Origin: Bacteroides rodentium JCM 16496
GTDB taxonomy: Bacteria > Bacteroidota > Bacteroidia > Bacteroidales > Bacteroidaceae
NCBI RefSeq assembly: GCF_000614125.1
Contig: NZ_BAKJ01000002.1
Span: 62,001-126,000, forward strand
Length of the DNA: 64,000 bases
Direction: 5' to 3'
In this document: positions 1 through 9,012 of the stretch, piece by piece
Position numbering within the stretch: the stretch's first letter is position 1
How the letters are laid out: each line of letters begins with the position of its first letter
The notes under the pieces: model-generated
Seen by the model: the letters and a program-made list of their open reading frames with translations, nothing else
Databases searched by the model: none
Told to the model about the DNA's origin: nothing
Translations under genes and position numbers: made by a program

Positions 1-795
1 GGAGGGTACGGGAATCTCGTCCCAAGCGGAAACGTCATAATTGGCCTTGTAGAAATCTTTTGGTCGCTCTTCGGGCTGCTTCACCCAATGGAACTTCCAG
101 TTGCCGTTTAGCAGGATGTAGCGGCTGGAACGGGTGCGTTCCCACGGGCGGCGGTAGGCGGGGTCGACCTTCATCTCTTCCATACTGGCAAAGGGGATGA
201 AGGTGGCGTGTCCCTCTTCTTTGTTGATGCCTATGATGTGTTGGTTTTCCCAGTCGTTGTCGCTGTGGGTTTTCAGGGCTTCTACTTTAATCTTTACGTC
301 CGATTTTACCAGTTTCCACCGGCGGTTGGCTTGTTTGCTGTCGGGAGCGAGTTGATAGACGGGTTCGCCCACGGCACCTGTCGAAAGCATTCCCATCATA
401 TAACCGCTAGCCTGGCTGGTGAAGGTGTAGCTGCCGTCTGCCTGCCGTTCGGCTTTCCAGTGCTGGTTGCCGTTTCCGGGGTCGTGGCTCCACTGGATGA
501 TGTGGCGTTCCTTGGCGCCGCCTCCACCGTTGTCTATGGCTTGTCCGGTGAGGGGGCTGACGATGTTGTAAACGCCCTCTGCCACTTTATGGAATTGCCA
601 CACTTGTGCTTCCTTGCCGGGCACGCGCTTGGCGGCAAACAACTTGGAGTCGCCTGCCACGCTGCCTTGGTTGTCTATCACAAGGCCGTCCGGTGTCTGG
701 ATTTCATACACTTGCTTGGTGTCTATCTCCTGTGCCGTGCCGCTCAGGGCGAAGAGGCAGAAGAGAGAGAGAATGTTTCTTCTTAGGTTTTCCAT
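1..795 (-). CDS. GH2 beta-galactosidase-like enzyme with N-terminal ricin-type lectin domain (3' part outside window)
   Basis: Only the first 265 codons are present; the gene runs off the left edge. The ATG at 795 gives MENLRRNILSLFCLF, a signal peptide ending near residue 20. Residues about 25-165 look like a ricin-type carbohydrate-binding domain, with repeated Q/N-x-W motifs (AQVWQF, NQHWKA, NRRWKL). From about residue 225 the text LNGNWKFHWVKQPEER followed by an AWDEIPVPS motif is typical of the start of the sugar-binding domain of large GH2 beta-galactosidases. The catalytic barrel is not in the window, so specificity is unknown. It lies 119 bases downstream of the GH29 fucosidase on the same strand and may share its transcript, which would suit a galactose- and fucose-containing glycan. 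The family call is firm; the exact activity is inferred. Confidence 0.85.
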   Translation of the reverse strand, partial: MENLRRNILSLFCLFALSGTAQEIDTKQVYEIQTPDGLVIDNQGSVAGDSKLFAAKRVPGKEAQVWQFHKVAEGVYNIVSPLTGQAIDNGGGGAKERHIIQWSHDPGNGNQHWKAERQADGSYTFTSQASGYMMGMLSTGAVGEPVYQLAPDSKQANRRWKLVKSDVKIKVEALKTHSDNDWENQHIIGINKEEGHATFIPFASMEEMKVDPAYRRPWERTRSSRYILLNGNWKFHWVKQPEERPKDFYKANYDVSAWDEIPVPS

Positions 796-833
796 GATGT
801 CTGATAATTGTTGAAAGTGAGTTGTTTTTTAGA

Positions 834-898
834 CACGGATTACACGGATATTCACGGAGTTTCCTTTATCCTTTCCGTGTAAATCCGTGTAATCCGTG
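834..898. repeat. Intergenic palindrome, TCCGTGTAATCCGTG family, copy 1
   Basis: The arms CACGGATTACACGGAT (834-849) and ATCCGTGTAATCCGTG (883-898) are inverted copies. The element fills the gap between the GH29 stop and the GH2 start. Related copies occur at 2575-2637, 25851-25946 and 29551-29616. Transcribed, it would fold into a long hairpin. Confidence 0.85.
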
Positions 899-914
899 CC
901 TAAATTCAATAGTT

Positions 915-2369
915 CTATTTCAGTATTTCTGATTGTTTATACACTCCGAAGGTGTGGATAGCAGGACAGGAGCGACCCTCTTCGATGCGCAGGCGCACAT
1001 ATTTCGCCGTCACCGGGGAGAACCGTACAATCCATTTGTAGCCGATGCATTGCAGGCCCGAGGTCTCGGGTATCACGGTCCAATCCTTGCCATTGTTGGA
1101 GTACTCCACGCTCCAGCGCGATGTGCGGTGTCCCAGTTCTATGACCTCTTCCGCCATCAGGCAGTCGAAGGTAGTGGAGCGGGGCAGGGTGAAGGTGATG
1201 TCACTCTTTGCGTTTCCGTCCTTGCCGGCGTAGTAGGTCTGCTTGTCGCCGTCTATCAGGTATCTGGCATCAAATTTTCCGCCACGGTTGTTGGTGGCGC
1301 TCACCTTGCTTCCTGCCAGGAGGTTCTTGCCGAAGGTCTCGCGGATGCCTTGGTTCAGTTGTGCCACGTGCAGGGAGTCTTTGGAGTGGAGCAATCCGCG
1401 GCGGTCGGGCGGTAGGTTGAGGAGCAACACGCTGTTGTGTCCCACGGAGGTGCAGTAGATGTCCCACAGTTCGCTGACGGTCTTCACACGGATGTCCTCT
1501 TCGGGATGGTAGAACCAGCTTGGGCGGATGGAGACGTCCGTCTCGGCGGGCACATAGGCATTGCCTTCGTAGATACCCTCGTTCAGTGCCTTGTAATAGG
1601 CTGCTTCGTCGCGGATGGCTACGGAGTCGGTGGTTGCCCAGCAGGGGCTTCCGGCATCTCCGGCTTCATTGCCCATCCAGCGCACGTCGGCAAAGGGGTA
1701 GGAGTTCTTTGTGCCGAAGATGACACAGTCGGGCTGCTTCTCGCGTACTATCTTATACCAGTGGGTGTAGAGTGGGGTGGTCAGTTCGTCGGCACCGGCA
1801 CCGTCCCACCAGGTTTCCCATATCTTGCCGTAGTTGCTCATCAGCTCGTCCAGCTGGGCGGCATAATAATGTTTGTACTTTTCGGTGCTGTAGTCCGGGC
1901 GCAGGTGCTCGTGGCGGTCGTGCGGACCGAGGTAGATACCGGCTTTGATGCCGTGCTCCTCGCAGGCATCCACGAATTCGCGCACCACGTCACCCTTTCC
2001 GCCTTTCCAGGTGGCGTTCTTCACGCAGTAGTCGGTGTATTGGCTGGGCCAGAGGCAGAAACCATCGGCGTGCTTGGCGGTGAGGATGGCAGCCGGGATG
2101 CCTGCCGACTTCAAGGTTTCCATCCATTGCCCGCAGTCCAGTGCGGTGGGGCTGAAGATGGCGGTAGGTGCCTTCCCGTCTCCTTCGTTCACAAAGTCTT
2201 CGAAGGTGTTGATGCCGAAGTGGAAGAAGGCAATCATTTCGCGGTTGTACCACTCTATCTGGCGTGCACTGGGGGTAAGGCCGCAAGGTTGGGGAGCCTT
2301 CTGTGCGATGGTCGGTGAGGCGGCTGTTGCAGTGAATCCGGTTATGAGAATGATTCTTTTTAGTTTCAT
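915..2369 (-). CDS. Alpha-L-fucosidase, GH29 (subfamily B-like), with C-terminal F5/8 type C domain
   Basis: A 484-residue secreted enzyme predicted to remove alpha-L-fucose from glycans in the periplasm or at the cell surface. Residues 1-22 are a signal peptide (GFTATAASPTIAQ). The GH29 barrel runs from about residue 30 to 340. It contains FHFGINTFED, the AKHADGFCLWPS motif and ETWWDGAGAD, whose Asp189 fits the catalytic nucleophile. RWMGNEAGDAG resembles the 1,3/1,4-fucosidase subfamily. Residues about 350-480 look like a discoidin/F5/8 carbohydrate-binding domain (TTFDCLMAEEVI, AKYVRLRI). The gene is divergent from the susC at 2989 across a 619-base gap and has a clear -7 element at 2424-2432. 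Family assignment is secure; linkage preference is inferred from motif similarity. Confidence 0.93.
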   Translation of the reverse strand: MKLKRIILITGFTATAASPTIAQKAPQPCGLTPSARQIEWYNREMIAFFHFGINTFEDFVNEGDGKAPTAIFSPTALDCGQWMETLKSAGIPAAILTAKHADGFCLWPSQYTDYCVKNATWKGGKGDVVREFVDACEEHGIKAGIYLGPHDRHEHLRPDYSTEKYKHYYAAQLDELMSNYGKIWETWWDGAGADELTTPLYTHWYKIVREKQPDCVIFGTKNSYPFADVRWMGNEAGDAGSPCWATTDSVAIRDEAAYYKALNEGIYEGNAYVPAETDVSIRPSWFYHPEEDIRVKTVSELWDIYCTSVGHNSVLLLNLPPDRRGLLHSKDSLHVAQLNQGIRETFGKNLLAGSKVSATNNRGGKFDARYLIDGDKQTYYAGKDGNAKSDITFTLPRSTTFDCLMAEEVIELGHRTSRWSVEYSNNGKDWTVIPETSGLQCIGYKWIVRFSPVTAKYVRLRIEEGRSCPAIHTFGVYKQSEILK

Positions 2370-2423
2370 GGTTGATTTGGTGAATTGAATTTTAATAAAT
2401 ATATGTGTGTTTTAGAACTGTCT

Positions 2424-2432
2424 GCAAATTTA
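2424..2432 (-). promoter_or_regulatory. -7 promoter element for the fucosidase gene
   Basis: The minus strand reads TAAATTTGC, a full match to the Bacteroides TAnnTTTG -7 consensus, 55 bases before the start codon at 2369. A TTTT tract at 2449-2452 is a poor -33 candidate because it sits too close. Confidence 0.6.
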
Positions 2433-2574
2433 AGGAATTAAGGATTAGAAAACGGATTAAAAACGGATTAGAAATAGAAAATAATGGGCGGATAAGTCTT
2501 TAATCTGCATTATTCATCCCGGGGAAGCTGTCCTGAAACTTATTCTTAGCTAGCCTTATGCGATGATTCTAGGT

Positions 2575-2637
2575 GCGGATGACACGGAAAATCACGGATA
2601 AGACAATAAAAACTGTGAAAATCCGTGTAATCCGTGC
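2575..2637. repeat. Intergenic palindrome, TCCGTGTAATCCGTG family, copy 2
   Basis: The left arm GCGGATGACACGGAAAATC is a degenerate copy. The right arm ATCCGTGTAATCCGTGC (2620-2637) matches copy 1 exactly over 16 bases. It sits in the divergent gap upstream of susC. Confidence 0.75.
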
Positions 2638-2776
2638 TTGAAAGAAAGCAGTCGCAGAGTTTTTGGACAGTCTTTTTCTGTGAATAATGTCGGCTCCAGG
2701 GGTGGGTTAACGAGAAAAAATCCGGGTTAAAAAGAAAGGTAACCTTTTTTTAATCAGTATGTTAATAATGCTGGGG

Positions 2777-2785
2777 TAATTTTGC
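2777..2785 (+). promoter_or_regulatory. Candidate -7 promoter element for the first susC operon
   Basis: TAATTTTGC matches TAnnTTTG. A T-run at 2746-2751 is the only -33-like sequence and is slightly far away. The start codon is about 200 bases downstream, so a long leader is implied. Confidence 0.4.
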
Positions 2786-2988
2786 TGATGTTTTAGAGCT
2801 GGTGTAGGCTATGTCTGCAGATGTGGCTGATTGAAACAGAGAAACCTAATATTAACCTATTAAACATTGGATGCCTATGTAAAACAAAATCGAAATTTAC
2901 GCTTGATGGGACTATGTGTTTCCCTCATTATTTTCTACGTGGTGGAAAACCTTAATTAGAGTACTAATAAGAATCACTTAACAGAATT

Positions 2989-5900
2989 ATGAACAGAATC
3001 ATTTCACGGTTTGCCTTGCTTTCGTTGATGGGGCTTCTGCCTTGTCAGGTGCGTGCAAACCATTCAGCCTTGCCGGATGAGGTGCAAGTGCAAAACAGTT
3101 TTTCAATAGGTAAAAATATAACTGTCAAAGGTACTGTTGTAGACAAAAACAACGAACCGATTATCGGTGCCAATATTATAGTCAGAGGAAATGCGGGCAA
3201 CGGCGCCATTACTGATTTAAACGGAAACTTCACACTGACCGTTCCTTCGGATGCAGTGCTGACCGTTTCTTTTATAGGCTATGGAAGCAAGGAAGTTCCG
3301 GTGGCCGGAAAGAAAACCCTTCATGTAGTGCTGGAAGAGGATTCCGAACTGCTGGATGAAGTGGTGGTGGTGGCATACGGCACGCAGAAGAAAATATCCT
3401 CGACTGCTGCCGTTTCGAGCATGAAGACAAAGGATGTGGCACAGAAACCGGTAATCAATATCTCCAACAGCTTGGCCGGGCGTATGGCCGGTGTCATTGC
3501 CAAGCAAGGTTCGGGTGAACCGGGAGCCGATGGTGCCGACCTCAGAATTCGTGGTGTTGCCACATTGGGCAATCAGTCACCGCTGGTGATTGTGGACGGT
3601 GTGCCCCGTGATTTCTCGCGTATCGACCCCAATATGATAGAAGACATCACTATCTTGAAAGATGCCGCTGCCGTAGCCCCTTACGGTATGGCAGGCGCCA
3701 ATGGTGTAGTATTGGTGACTACCAAAAAGGGAAAGAACGGTGCACCGGTATTGTCGTACAACGGATATGTCGGCTTCCAGAATCCTACCCGCATCACCGA
3801 CCAGGTGAACTCGTATGAGTATGCCTTGATGAAGAATGAGGCCGCCATGAATGCCGGTTATCCCAACTATTATGCTTATTCACAACACGATTTGGAAATG
3901 TATCGCAAGACCTGCGAAGGTGCAGCCGATGCCGACCGCGACCTTTATCCGAACAGCAACGGCCTACGCGACTTGATACAGGGCAACTCTGTCATCACAA
4001 ACCATAACCTGCAATTGTCCGGTGGCAGCGAGAAGTTCCAGTATTACGTATCCTTGGGTTATTCCTATCAGGAGGGTATGTGGAGCACTACGGACTACCA
4101 GCGTTTTAACCTGCTGACAAACCTCAGTGTGGATGCCACCAAATACACTAAAGTAAGCTTGGGCTTGAGTGGCTGGCATGAGAAGAAGAACTATCCCGGA
4201 GCCGAATCGGGCGACATCATGTATCAGGCTTACCGTACACCTCCCGTTTCGGCTATCCAATATTCCAATGGTCTGTGGGGGCAGTATGTGGGCAAGTCAC
4301 TTTTCGGATTGGCTTATCACAGCGGATACCGCGAAGAGCCTGCCGACCAGCTGAACACGACCCTTTCCATCGAGCAGAAACTGCCTTTCATTGAAGGATT
4401 GAGCTTGAAAGGGGTTATCAACTATGACCCTTACCGCAAGAAGAACAAGAAATATTTCACTCCTATACCGGTATATACGCTGGACGCCTCCCAAGATCCC
4501 TATCAGTATATGGAAGGATTCCAAGGACCGGAAAAACCCAACCTGGAGCAGTCGTTTGAAGAGAGTGTAAACATGACCTACCAAGGCATCATCAATTATG
4601 CGCGTACGTTCGGAAAGCATACGGTGACCGGACTGGGCGTGGTTGAGGCACGCGAGAGGAATGTATGGAATATGAGCGCCAAACGCTTGAACTACGGAAT
4701 CAACGTCGATGAAATCAATGCAGGAAGCAGTAATCCTGCCGATATGGGTAACGGAGGGACGTCCTGGAAAGAGCGCCAGGTAGCTACGCCTTCCGTTTAG
4801 GCTACAACTATGATAACCGTTATATGGCTGAGGTATCCGGACGCTACGATGGACATTACTACTTTGCACCGGGTAAGCGCTTCGGTTTCTTCCCGGCTGT
4901 TTCTTTGGGCTGGAACCTTGGCGAGGAGGCATTCATGAAGAATGTAGAGTGGATGGACAAGCTGAAACTTCGTCTTTCTTACGGTGAATCCGGTAACTTG
5001 GCAGGTGGTTCCTATCAATACATGAGCGATTATGGATTCGGTACGGCAGGCAACATTGGAGGTGTCCCGGTAATGGGTATGTGGGAGAACCTGCAAGGCA
5101 ATCCTAACATTACGTGGGAGAAAGCAAAGAAGTTTGATGTCGGTGTGGAATTCTCCATACTGAACGGTATGTTTTCGCTGGAGGCAGACTACTTCTACGA
5201 GAAACGTTCCAATATGCTGATGGCACCGAATGCGCTGGTTCCCGCCGAGTATGGTATCACCTTGTCGCAAGTCAATGCAGGCAGCATGCACAATCAGGGT
5301 ATCGACTTGTCCTTGAACTTCAACAAGAAGATTAATAAGGACTGGTTGGTAGGTGTGAAAGGAACCTTCACCTTTGCACGCAATATTCTGGACGAAGTAT
5401 TTGAAACGGATGCTACCTACAACAACCCCAACCGTCGCCGTACAGGTCGTCCCGATGGAACAATGTTCGGCTATCATGCCTTAGGATATTTCACTTACGA
5501 TGATTTCAATCCCGACGGCTCGTTGAAAGCAGGCATCGCCACCCAGCCCTGGGGACAAGTATATCCGGGCGACTTGCGCTATGAAGATCTGAGTGGTCCC
5601 GATGGTGTGCCCGACGGCAAGATTGACGAACACGATCAGACCGTTATCGGATTCTCCAACTGGGCACCCGAAATAGTGTTCGGTCTGGCTCCGACCCTGC
5701 AATGGAAGAACTTTGACCTGAATGCACTTTTCCAAGGTGCTACACGTACCAGCATCTCGTTGGGTGAAACACTGGTAATGCCTTTCTTTGATTCGGGTTC
5801 GGCTACCAAGCTCCAGTTTAAGGACCATTGGACACCTGAAAACCAAGATGCACGCTATCCGCGTCTGACGAGCGAGGTGACTGTGAACAATCACCGGCAA

Positions 5901-6149
5901 GGTTCTTCGTGGTGGGTGCGTGATGCCACATACATCCGTCTGAAGAGTCTTGAGATAGGATATACACTACCTCGCAAGGCGCTCGACTTCATCGGTCTCA
6001 GTTCACTGCGTGTCTATGCTTCCGGCCAGAACCTTTGGACCTGGACTCCTTTCATAAAAGAACTGGTGGACCCCGAAGCCAAGTCGGCTAACGGTAAATA
6101 CTATATGCAGCAGGCCGTATATGCCTTTGGTTTGAATATTACTTTTTAA
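2989..6149 (+). CDS. SusC-type TonB-dependent outer-membrane glycan transporter (one frameshift)
   Basis: It imports oligosaccharides through the outer membrane using TonB energy, in complex with the SusD encoded next. Residues 1-23 are a signal peptide. A carboxypeptidase-regulatory-like domain follows (about 45-125, ITVKGTVVDKNNEPIIGANI), then the plug (about 130-250, DEVVVVAYGTQKK and the LRIRGVATLGNQSPLVIVDG motif), then the 22-strand barrel, ending in GLNITF. The frame breaks near 4783: after SWKERQV the reading continues one frame over as YAFRLGYNYDNRYMAEV. Adding one G (GTA GGC TAC) restores 1053 residues, normal for the family. I read this as one functional gene with a probable sequence error; a true pseudogene is possible. 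The plug and N-domain look specific to PUL-type SusC. Confidence 0.93.
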
Positions 6150-6174
6150 TTGGTTAACCATATAAAGAAATAGA

Positions 6175-7920
6175 ATGATGAAAATACATGCTATAATAAA
6201 GACCGCTTGCCTGGCCACTTCCCTGGTGTTGTTTCCGGCATGCGAAGACTGGCTTGAGATAGAACCGAAAGACCGTTTCAGCGATACCACCGTCTGGGGG
6301 TCGGAGGATAACGCCGACATGTTTCTGAACGATATATACAACCAGTTCCCTCATCTGAATAACGAGACGCAGAATCTGGACCAATATTCGGACAACTCGT
6401 ACGTAGGTGCAGAGTGGATGAACGCCCGTACTACCATTTATACCGCTGCTCTTTCGCCCACCAGCTGGATACCGGGACCTTGGGACATGTGGAAATGGGG
6501 CCGTGAGGGCAACAGTGATGCTAAAGGACAATATGAACGCATCCGTTCCTGCAACCTTTTCATCAACAAGGTGACCGAGTCCGGCTTTTCCGACAGTTAC
6601 AAGAAGGAACGCTTGGCCGAGGCACGTTTCCTGCGTGCCTGGTTTTACCATTACTTGTGGATGGCATACGGCGGTGTACCCATCATCACAGAGGTGCTGG
6701 ACAACAATGTGGATGATGATATCTTCTATCCGCGTGAAACGGCACAGAAGACATTCGAGTTCATTACGCGCGAGCTGGGCGAGATAAAGGACGACCTGCC
6801 GCTGCGTCGCAGTTCTTCGGAACTGGGACGTGCCACGAAGGGAGCTGCACTGACACTGAAAGGCTGGGTGGAACTGTTTCACGCCAGCGAGTTGCGCAAC
6901 CCGGACAAGGATAAATCGCGTTGGGCAATGGCCGCCGCCACACTGAAGGAAGTGATAGACTTGGGCATCTACCGTCTGCAGCCCACCATACTCGACCTTT
7001 GGACGGAAGCCACGAACAACAATGATGAGGTGATTTATGATTTCCAGATGTCCAAGCAGAACGGCGGTCGTCGCGAAGGACTTTTCGGACCGGTGTTCGT
7101 GAAAGGCGTACAAGCCAGTTGGGGAAATATGCAGCCCACACAGGAATTGGTGGATGACTACTGCATGGCGAACGGACTTCCGATTACCGACCCCGCTTCG
7201 GGCTACAATCCCGACAGGCCATACGAGAACCGTGAGAAGCGTTTCTATCAGAGCATCCTTTATGACGGCTCTATATGGCAGGGCGAAGAAATCATTACGC
7301 GTGTCGGCGTAGGCAGTCCCAACGAGATTGACACTTCTTCATCGAGCGACGTTACCAATACCGGTTACTACACGCGCAAGACACTGGACGAGTCGGTGAA
7401 TGGAGCCGACAACCTCCAGATGAGCAATGGTATGGCTAACTATATATTTTTTCGCTATGCGGATGTGCTGCTGATGTATGCCGAAGCCGTTCTGGAGGCA
7501 GGCGACAAGAATACCGCCATTGATTACCTGAATATGGTGAGAACCCGCGGAGACAATATGCCTTCCATTGAAGATACTTATCCGGCAGGCATCACGGAGA
7601 ACCAGTTGCGCGATGTCATCCGTCGCGATCGTCGCATCGAGCTGGCTTTCGAGGACAAGCGGTTCTGGGATATCATCCGTTGGAAGATATGTGACGGTCC
7701 GGATGGAGTGATGAACCGTCCGGTGGGAGGTATGAAGATTGAAGATACCGACGGCGACGGCGTGTGGGAGTACAATTACCATGAAGTGTGCCAGCGCACT
7801 TTCCTGCCCCGTATGTACTACCAGCCCATTCCGCAATATGTGTTGGATAAGAATGCCGTTATCCGCAGCCAGAATGGTGGAGAGGACGGATGGGTGAACG
7901 GACAGAATCCCGGATATTAA
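6175..7920 (+). CDS. SusD/RagB-family surface glycan-binding lipoprotein
   Basis: A 581-residue partner of the preceding SusC, expected to cap the barrel at the cell surface and bind glycan. The signal peptide ends in the lipobox LFPACEDW with Cys23. The family's features follow: EPKDRFSDTTVWGSEDNADMF at the mature N-terminus, TPR-like helices with RFLRAWFYHYLWMAYGGVP, the motif NYIFFRYADVLLMYAEA, and a C-terminal RRDRRIELAFEDKRFWDIIRW. Either ATG of the initial pair (6175, 6178) could start. It begins 25 bases after the SusC stop, so the two are surely co-transcribed. No frame problems. Confidence 0.96.
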   Translation: MMKIHAIIKTACLATSLVLFPACEDWLEIEPKDRFSDTTVWGSEDNADMFLNDIYNQFPHLNNETQNLDQYSDNSYVGAEWMNARTTIYTAALSPTSWIPGPWDMWKWGREGNSDAKGQYERIRSCNLFINKVTESGFSDSYKKERLAEARFLRAWFYHYLWMAYGGVPIITEVLDNNVDDDIFYPRETAQKTFEFITRELGEIKDDLPLRRSSSELGRATKGAALTLKGWVELFHASELRNPDKDKSRWAMAAATLKEVIDLGIYRLQPTILDLWTEATNNNDEVIYDFQMSKQNGGRREGLFGPVFVKGVQASWGNMQPTQELVDDYCMANGLPITDPASGYNPDRPYENREKRFYQSILYDGSIWQGEEIITRVGVGSPNEIDTSSSSDVTNTGYYTRKTLDESVNGADNLQMSNGMANYIFFRYADVLLMYAEAVLEAGDKNTAIDYLNMVRTRGDNMPSIEDTYPAGITENQLRDVIRRDRRIELAFEDKRFWDIIRWKICDGPDGVMNRPVGGMKIEDTDGDGVWEYNYHEVCQRTFLPRMYYQPIPQYVLDKNAVIRSQNGGEDGWVNGQNPGY

Positions 7921-7951
7921 GAGCATGGTGTAACCTTAAAAGAACATTGAA

Positions 7952-8923
7952 ATGAAACTGAATAAATTAATGATGACTATAATGGCACTTGCCGGTTCCT
8001 TGTTCCTGCTGAGCGGATGTAGCGATGATGAATCGTGCAAAGTGTATATTCCCGAGGCAAAGAGTTTGCAGATAAGGAATTTCGACTTGGGTGAAGAATT
8101 GAAGGAGGTATTCCACGTGAGTGTGACGGGAAGTGACTATGCCACCATATCGGGCAAGGAAGTATCGGCTGACGTGAAAGTGCACCTGCAGGTGGACGGA
8201 GCGAAGGTGCAGGAGTACAATGCCGCATGCGGTACGAGTTACTCTCTGTTGCCAGAAGACTGCTACACGATTGAGACGGATGCTGTCATACCTGCCGGAG
8301 CCGCCACTTCAGAGGACCTGGTGCTGACGGTGAACGCCCGGGGAAAAATACAGCCTTTCGACTCTTACCTGCTGCCGGTTACCATTACTGCGGTGGAAGG
8401 GGCCGATGCCGATGCCATGCAGCAGACCCTTTACTATTTGCTGAGCGGTGCGGAGGATGTGTGGAACATGCCTTTGGCTGACCGTAGCCAGTGGACCGTA
8501 GTAGAGGTATCTTCCGAAGAAACCAGTGGCGAAGGTTCGGACAACGGACATGCCATTCATGCTTTCGACGGGAAAAACGGCACCTTCTGGCATACGCAAT
8601 GGAAAGGGGGAGAACCGCAGCCGCCGCATCACATTGTAGTGGATATGGGGCAAGAGGTTAAAATGCTAGGATTCCAGTATGTATCCAGAGACCATGGGGA
8701 GGGCTGGCCGCAGGAGATGACGATGGAGACAAGCCTTGATGGGGAGTCTTGGGAGTCGGCTGGCGTGTATAGCGACCTTCCTGCCGGGGCTAAAGAAGAG
8801 TTCCGCTCTTACTTCCCAGGTTTTAAACAGGCACGCTATTTCCGTCTCACCATTACTGCCGTATACAATGGGAAGTGGTCCACGCACGTGGCGGAAATCA
8901 ATGCGATTTCTCTTGTGAAGTAA
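7952..8923 (+). CDS. DUF1735 plus F5/8 type C (discoidin) surface lipoprotein
   Basis: A 323-residue lipoprotein (lipobox LLSGCSDD, Cys23). Residues about 35-150 look like a DUF1735 domain, an immunoglobulin-like fold common in SusD-linked lipoproteins (VSVTGSDYATISGKEVSADV). Residues about 170-320 are a discoidin-type carbohydrate-binding domain with AFDGKNGTFWHTQWKGGE, a VDMG motif and ARYFRLTITA. A likely role is an accessory glycan-binding protein next to SusCD (a surface glycan-binding protein). It lies 31 bases after susD and 89 bases before the next gene, with a hairpin between them. The domain calls rest on recognisable motifs; ligand unknown. Confidence 0.85.
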   Translation: MKLNKLMMTIMALAGSLFLLSGCSDDESCKVYIPEAKSLQIRNFDLGEELKEVFHVSVTGSDYATISGKEVSADVKVHLQVDGAKVQEYNAACGTSYSLLPEDCYTIETDAVIPAGAATSEDLVLTVNARGKIQPFDSYLLPVTITAVEGADADAMQQTLYYLLSGAEDVWNMPLADRSQWTVVEVSSEETSGEGSDNGHAIHAFDGKNGTFWHTQWKGGEPQPPHHIVVDMGQEVKMLGFQYVSRDHGEGWPQEMTMETSLDGESWESAGVYSDLPAGAKEEFRSYFPGFKQARYFRLTITAVYNGKWSTHVAEINAISLVK

Positions 8924-8939
8924 CAAACGTATGTGCTTG

Positions 8940-8984
8940 GGGCTGTGTCGGGGGAATAAGCAACGGCATTCCGGGCACAGTCCC
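8940..8984 (+). other. Intercistronic hairpin
   Basis: Between the DUF1735 and GxGYxYP genes. Outer stem GGG/CCC, then CTGTGTC against GGCACAG, then GGAAT against ATTCC, enclosing a 10-base loop. No T-run follows, so it looks more like an RNA-processing or stability element than a terminator. Confidence 0.5.
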
Positions 8985-9012
8985 GATATTAAGAACATAA
9001 TCAATTGAAATC

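Larger units (their letters stand above)
2370..2988. other. Divergent regulatory gap between fucosidase and susC
   Basis: A 619-base AT-rich stretch without a gene. It holds a minus-strand promoter for the fucosidase (2424-2432), a palindromic repeat (2575-2637) and a candidate plus-strand promoter for susC (2777-2785). That leaves a susC leader of about 200 bases. No small gene, riboswitch or tRNA was recognised. Confidence 0.7.

Noticed and set aside
4780..4800. Programmed ribosomal frameshift in the first susC
   Set aside because: No slippery heptamer or downstream stem is seen, and the same type of one-base loss recurs in many unrelated genes.
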